Positions 62,662-64,000 of a stretch of 64,000 nt of DNA are shown here, in pieces. Every line of letters begins with the position of its first letter. Position 1 is the first letter of the stretch. Source of the stretch: CAG-791 sp002449595. GTDB lineage: Bacteria > Bacillota > Clostridia > Lachnospirales > Lachnospiraceae. The position numbers and the translations under genes were made by a program. The stretch is from positions 41,537-105,536 of the forward strand of contig CAMNHV010000003.1 of assembly GCA_946539855.1 (NCBI GenBank), written 5' to 3'. The notes under the pieces are model-generated. The model ran no database searches, was not told the origin of the DNA, and saw nothing but the letters and a program-made list of their open reading frames with translations.

Positions 62662-64000
62662 TCACTTCACCTTCAGGTAGTATGTCGTCCACATCGCATG
62701 CCGGTCCACGCTCCGGATCTCCGGCATACTGCCCTGCTCTTCGCGGATCGCCTCCGCAAGATCTCCAATCAACAGGTCCCGGTTCTCCGCATCCGCGGCG
62801 TAGATCACAGCGCCCCGGCCCGCATCCCGCACGGCTTCCCGCAGCTGCTCCACGTTATGCACCGCGCTGCCCTCACTCAGGAAGTACACCTTGGGATACT
62901 GGAGAAGAACGTCCGGGATCCACCATACATGATCAGGACTCTGCGGGTTGAAAAGCAATATCGCCGGCTCCTCACAGTGTTCCCTCGCGAAGGTAATGCG
63001 CGCCTCGTTCTCCGGATACAGGAAGAGGACGCGTCCCCCGGCGAGACCGGCAAGATCCAGGACCAGGAGCAGAACTGCTGCCGCAACCGGAAGATATTTT
63101 GCTATGCGCACCTGGAAGGCAGACAGTCCGCAGAGAATGAGCAGAATGAAAACAGGACAGATCGGGATCTCGTAGCGGATCGACGTCTCTCCGAGGATCA
63201 GGCCGGTCTTTGCGACCGCCAGGAAGTAGCCCGCACAGACCACGATGAGGAGACGCACTTCCTGCCGGATCCGGACTTTTTTGACCACCGCTGCTGCCAC
63301 AGCAGCGGCGAGAGCGGCAATGAGAAACACGAGCATCCATCCGCCGAATGCATATCTGCTGACGAGACTGAAAAATGCCCGGACCCTCCCAAACGTGTTT
63401 CCGATATTCAGGAATTCCGCCTGTGCCTCTTTCCCGCGGTACCCGCGGAATATGTGAGAGAGCGCCGCCGGGTAGTACAGCACACCGATGATTCCTGCCG
63501 CCGCCTGGCTGCAGACATACGCGCCCGCGAGACGAAGGAACATCTTTCTATCTGATTCTTTTACTGCCGTCACCAGATATCTAAGCAGCACGATTGCTGT
63601 ATAGATTCCCGCAAAGAACAACGCAATCAGGTAGTAGTACTGCGTCATGAAGCCCAGGAATGAAACGACTGTCATCGAGATGAACAGGCGAAGATATTCC
63701 CGTCGCAAGCTATTTACCGAGGACTCCCGCAGCATCTGAAGAAACCGGACATGCAGGATCAGCATCGCGAGTACGAATACGGTCAGCCAGACGTACATCC
63801 GAATGAACATGACCGCACTCACTGCTGCCGGAGAAAAGCCCCACGCTGCAACTACCGCGAGGGCGCCCAGCTGGTCCCGGCTGAGACCGAACAGACCTTT
63901 CTCCTGCACCTCATCTCCACAGTACATTCCTCCTCTGTCTGCCGTCCGCATCACAAGCCGGCTCAGCTTCGCGAGCAGGAGCTGCGCGATCACGAACCCG
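62662..64000 (-). CDS. Polytopic membrane protein, partial (possibly glycosyltransferase 39-like)
   Basis: At least 443 residues. The frame stays open to the window edge, so the N-terminus lies outside. It has about eight hydrophobic segments, then a soluble C-terminal part of about 130 residues (EEPAILLFNPQSPDHVWWIPDVLLQYPKVYFLSEGSAVH, ...AVIYAADAENRDLLIGDLAEAI). Membrane proteins of this build include bacterial family 39-like mannosyl or arabinosyl transferases, where the catalytic acidic loop is near the missing N-terminus, so I cannot confirm. It ends 82 bp before the cation transporter. Confidence 0.6.
   Translation of the reverse strand, partial: GFVIAQLLLAKLSRLVMRTADRGGMYCGDEVQEKGLFGLSRDQLGALAVVAAWGFSPAAVSAVMFIRMYVWLTVFVLAMLILHVRFLQMLRESSVNSLRREYLRLFISMTVVSFLGFMTQYYYLIALFFAGIYTAIVLLRYLVTAVKESDRKMFLRLAGAYVCSQAAAGIIGVLYYPAALSHIFRGYRGKEAQAEFLNIGNTFGRVRAFFSLVSRYAFGGWMLVFLIAALAAAVAAAVVKKVRIRQEVRLLIVVCAGYFLAVAKTGLILGETSIRYEIPICPVFILLILCGLSAFQVRIAKYLPVAAAVLLLVLDLAGLAGGRVLFLYPENEARITFAREHCEEPAILLFNPQSPDHVWWIPDVLLQYPKVYFLSEGSAVHNVEQLREAVRDAGRGAVIYAADAENRDLLIGDLAEAIREEQGSMPEIRSVDRHAMWTTYYLKVK

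Overview
The window is a GC-rich (roughly 60 percent) bacterial chromosome segment of about 50 genes, packed into tightly spaced, often start/stop-overlapping operons, most of them on the minus strand. The gene content points to Clostridia, most likely a Lachnospiraceae-type gut or anaerobic organism: type III glutamine synthetase, an ANTAR antiterminator next to a glutamine synthetase, LL-diaminopimelate aminotransferase, a domain-permuted GH3 beta-glucosidase, a VTC/DUF4956/beta-helix operon, a putative type-IV ABC permease (PF06541), and F-type ATP synthase without respiratory genes nearby. No rRNA, tRNA, CRISPR array, prophage or insertion sequence was seen.

Layout. (1) 55-7693: complete F1Fo ATP synthase operon, minus strand (small unknown protein, AtpZ-like protein, subunit I, a, c, b, delta, alpha, gamma, beta, epsilon). 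The c subunit carries two membrane carboxylates, the pattern of a sodium-translocating rotor. (2) 7761-12068: pyridoxal/pyridoxamine kinase, MATE exporter, HD protein, PF06541 membrane protein, ThrH phosphatase, mostly overlapping. (3) 12153-23930: carbohydrate block: two-subunit beta-galactosidase (LacL/LacM type), an esterase-like lipoprotein, an UlaG-like metallo-hydrolase, a UvrA paralogue coupled to a permuted GH3 beta-glucosidase, and the pentose-phosphate enzymes Rpe and RpiB. (4) 24166-31135: a DUF362 protein divergent from a plus-strand polyol/sugar operon (zinc alcohol dehydrogenase, FGGY kinase, two mannitol-dehydrogenase-family paralogues with an MscS-channel remnant between them). 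(5) 31222-53028: nitrogen island: dapL, ANTAR protein, GSI-type glutamine synthetase, pyrG, carB, carA, gltD, gltB, GSIII-type glutamine synthetase, an ammonium transporter fused to a PII domain, and divergent asnB. (6) 53099-57530: a TIM-barrel-like unknown protein with a gene remnant before it, a sialate O-acetylesterase, an HD protein and mnmA. (7) 57626-64000: beta-helix surface protein, DUF4956 and VTC polyphosphate polymerase-like operon; a cation diffusion facilitator; and a membrane protein cut by the window edge.

How the genes work together. In the nitrogen island ammonium enters through the Amt-PII fusion, is fixed by GSIII/GSI and GltBD, and glutamine nitrogen is passed to carbamoyl phosphate (CarAB), CTP (PyrG) and asparagine (AsnB). 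The leaders of amt, glnN and asnB each have a good promoter followed by a terminator-like hairpin before the gene, and the ANTAR protein, whose receiver domain lacks its phosphorylatable aspartate, is the obvious candidate to relieve them. The VTC operon has no good -35 box; two 9-bp direct repeats with an 11-bp period sit in its place, as expected for activation by an OmpR/PhoB-type regulator that is not in the window.

All calls rest on reading the sequence and on family knowledge; no database search was run.
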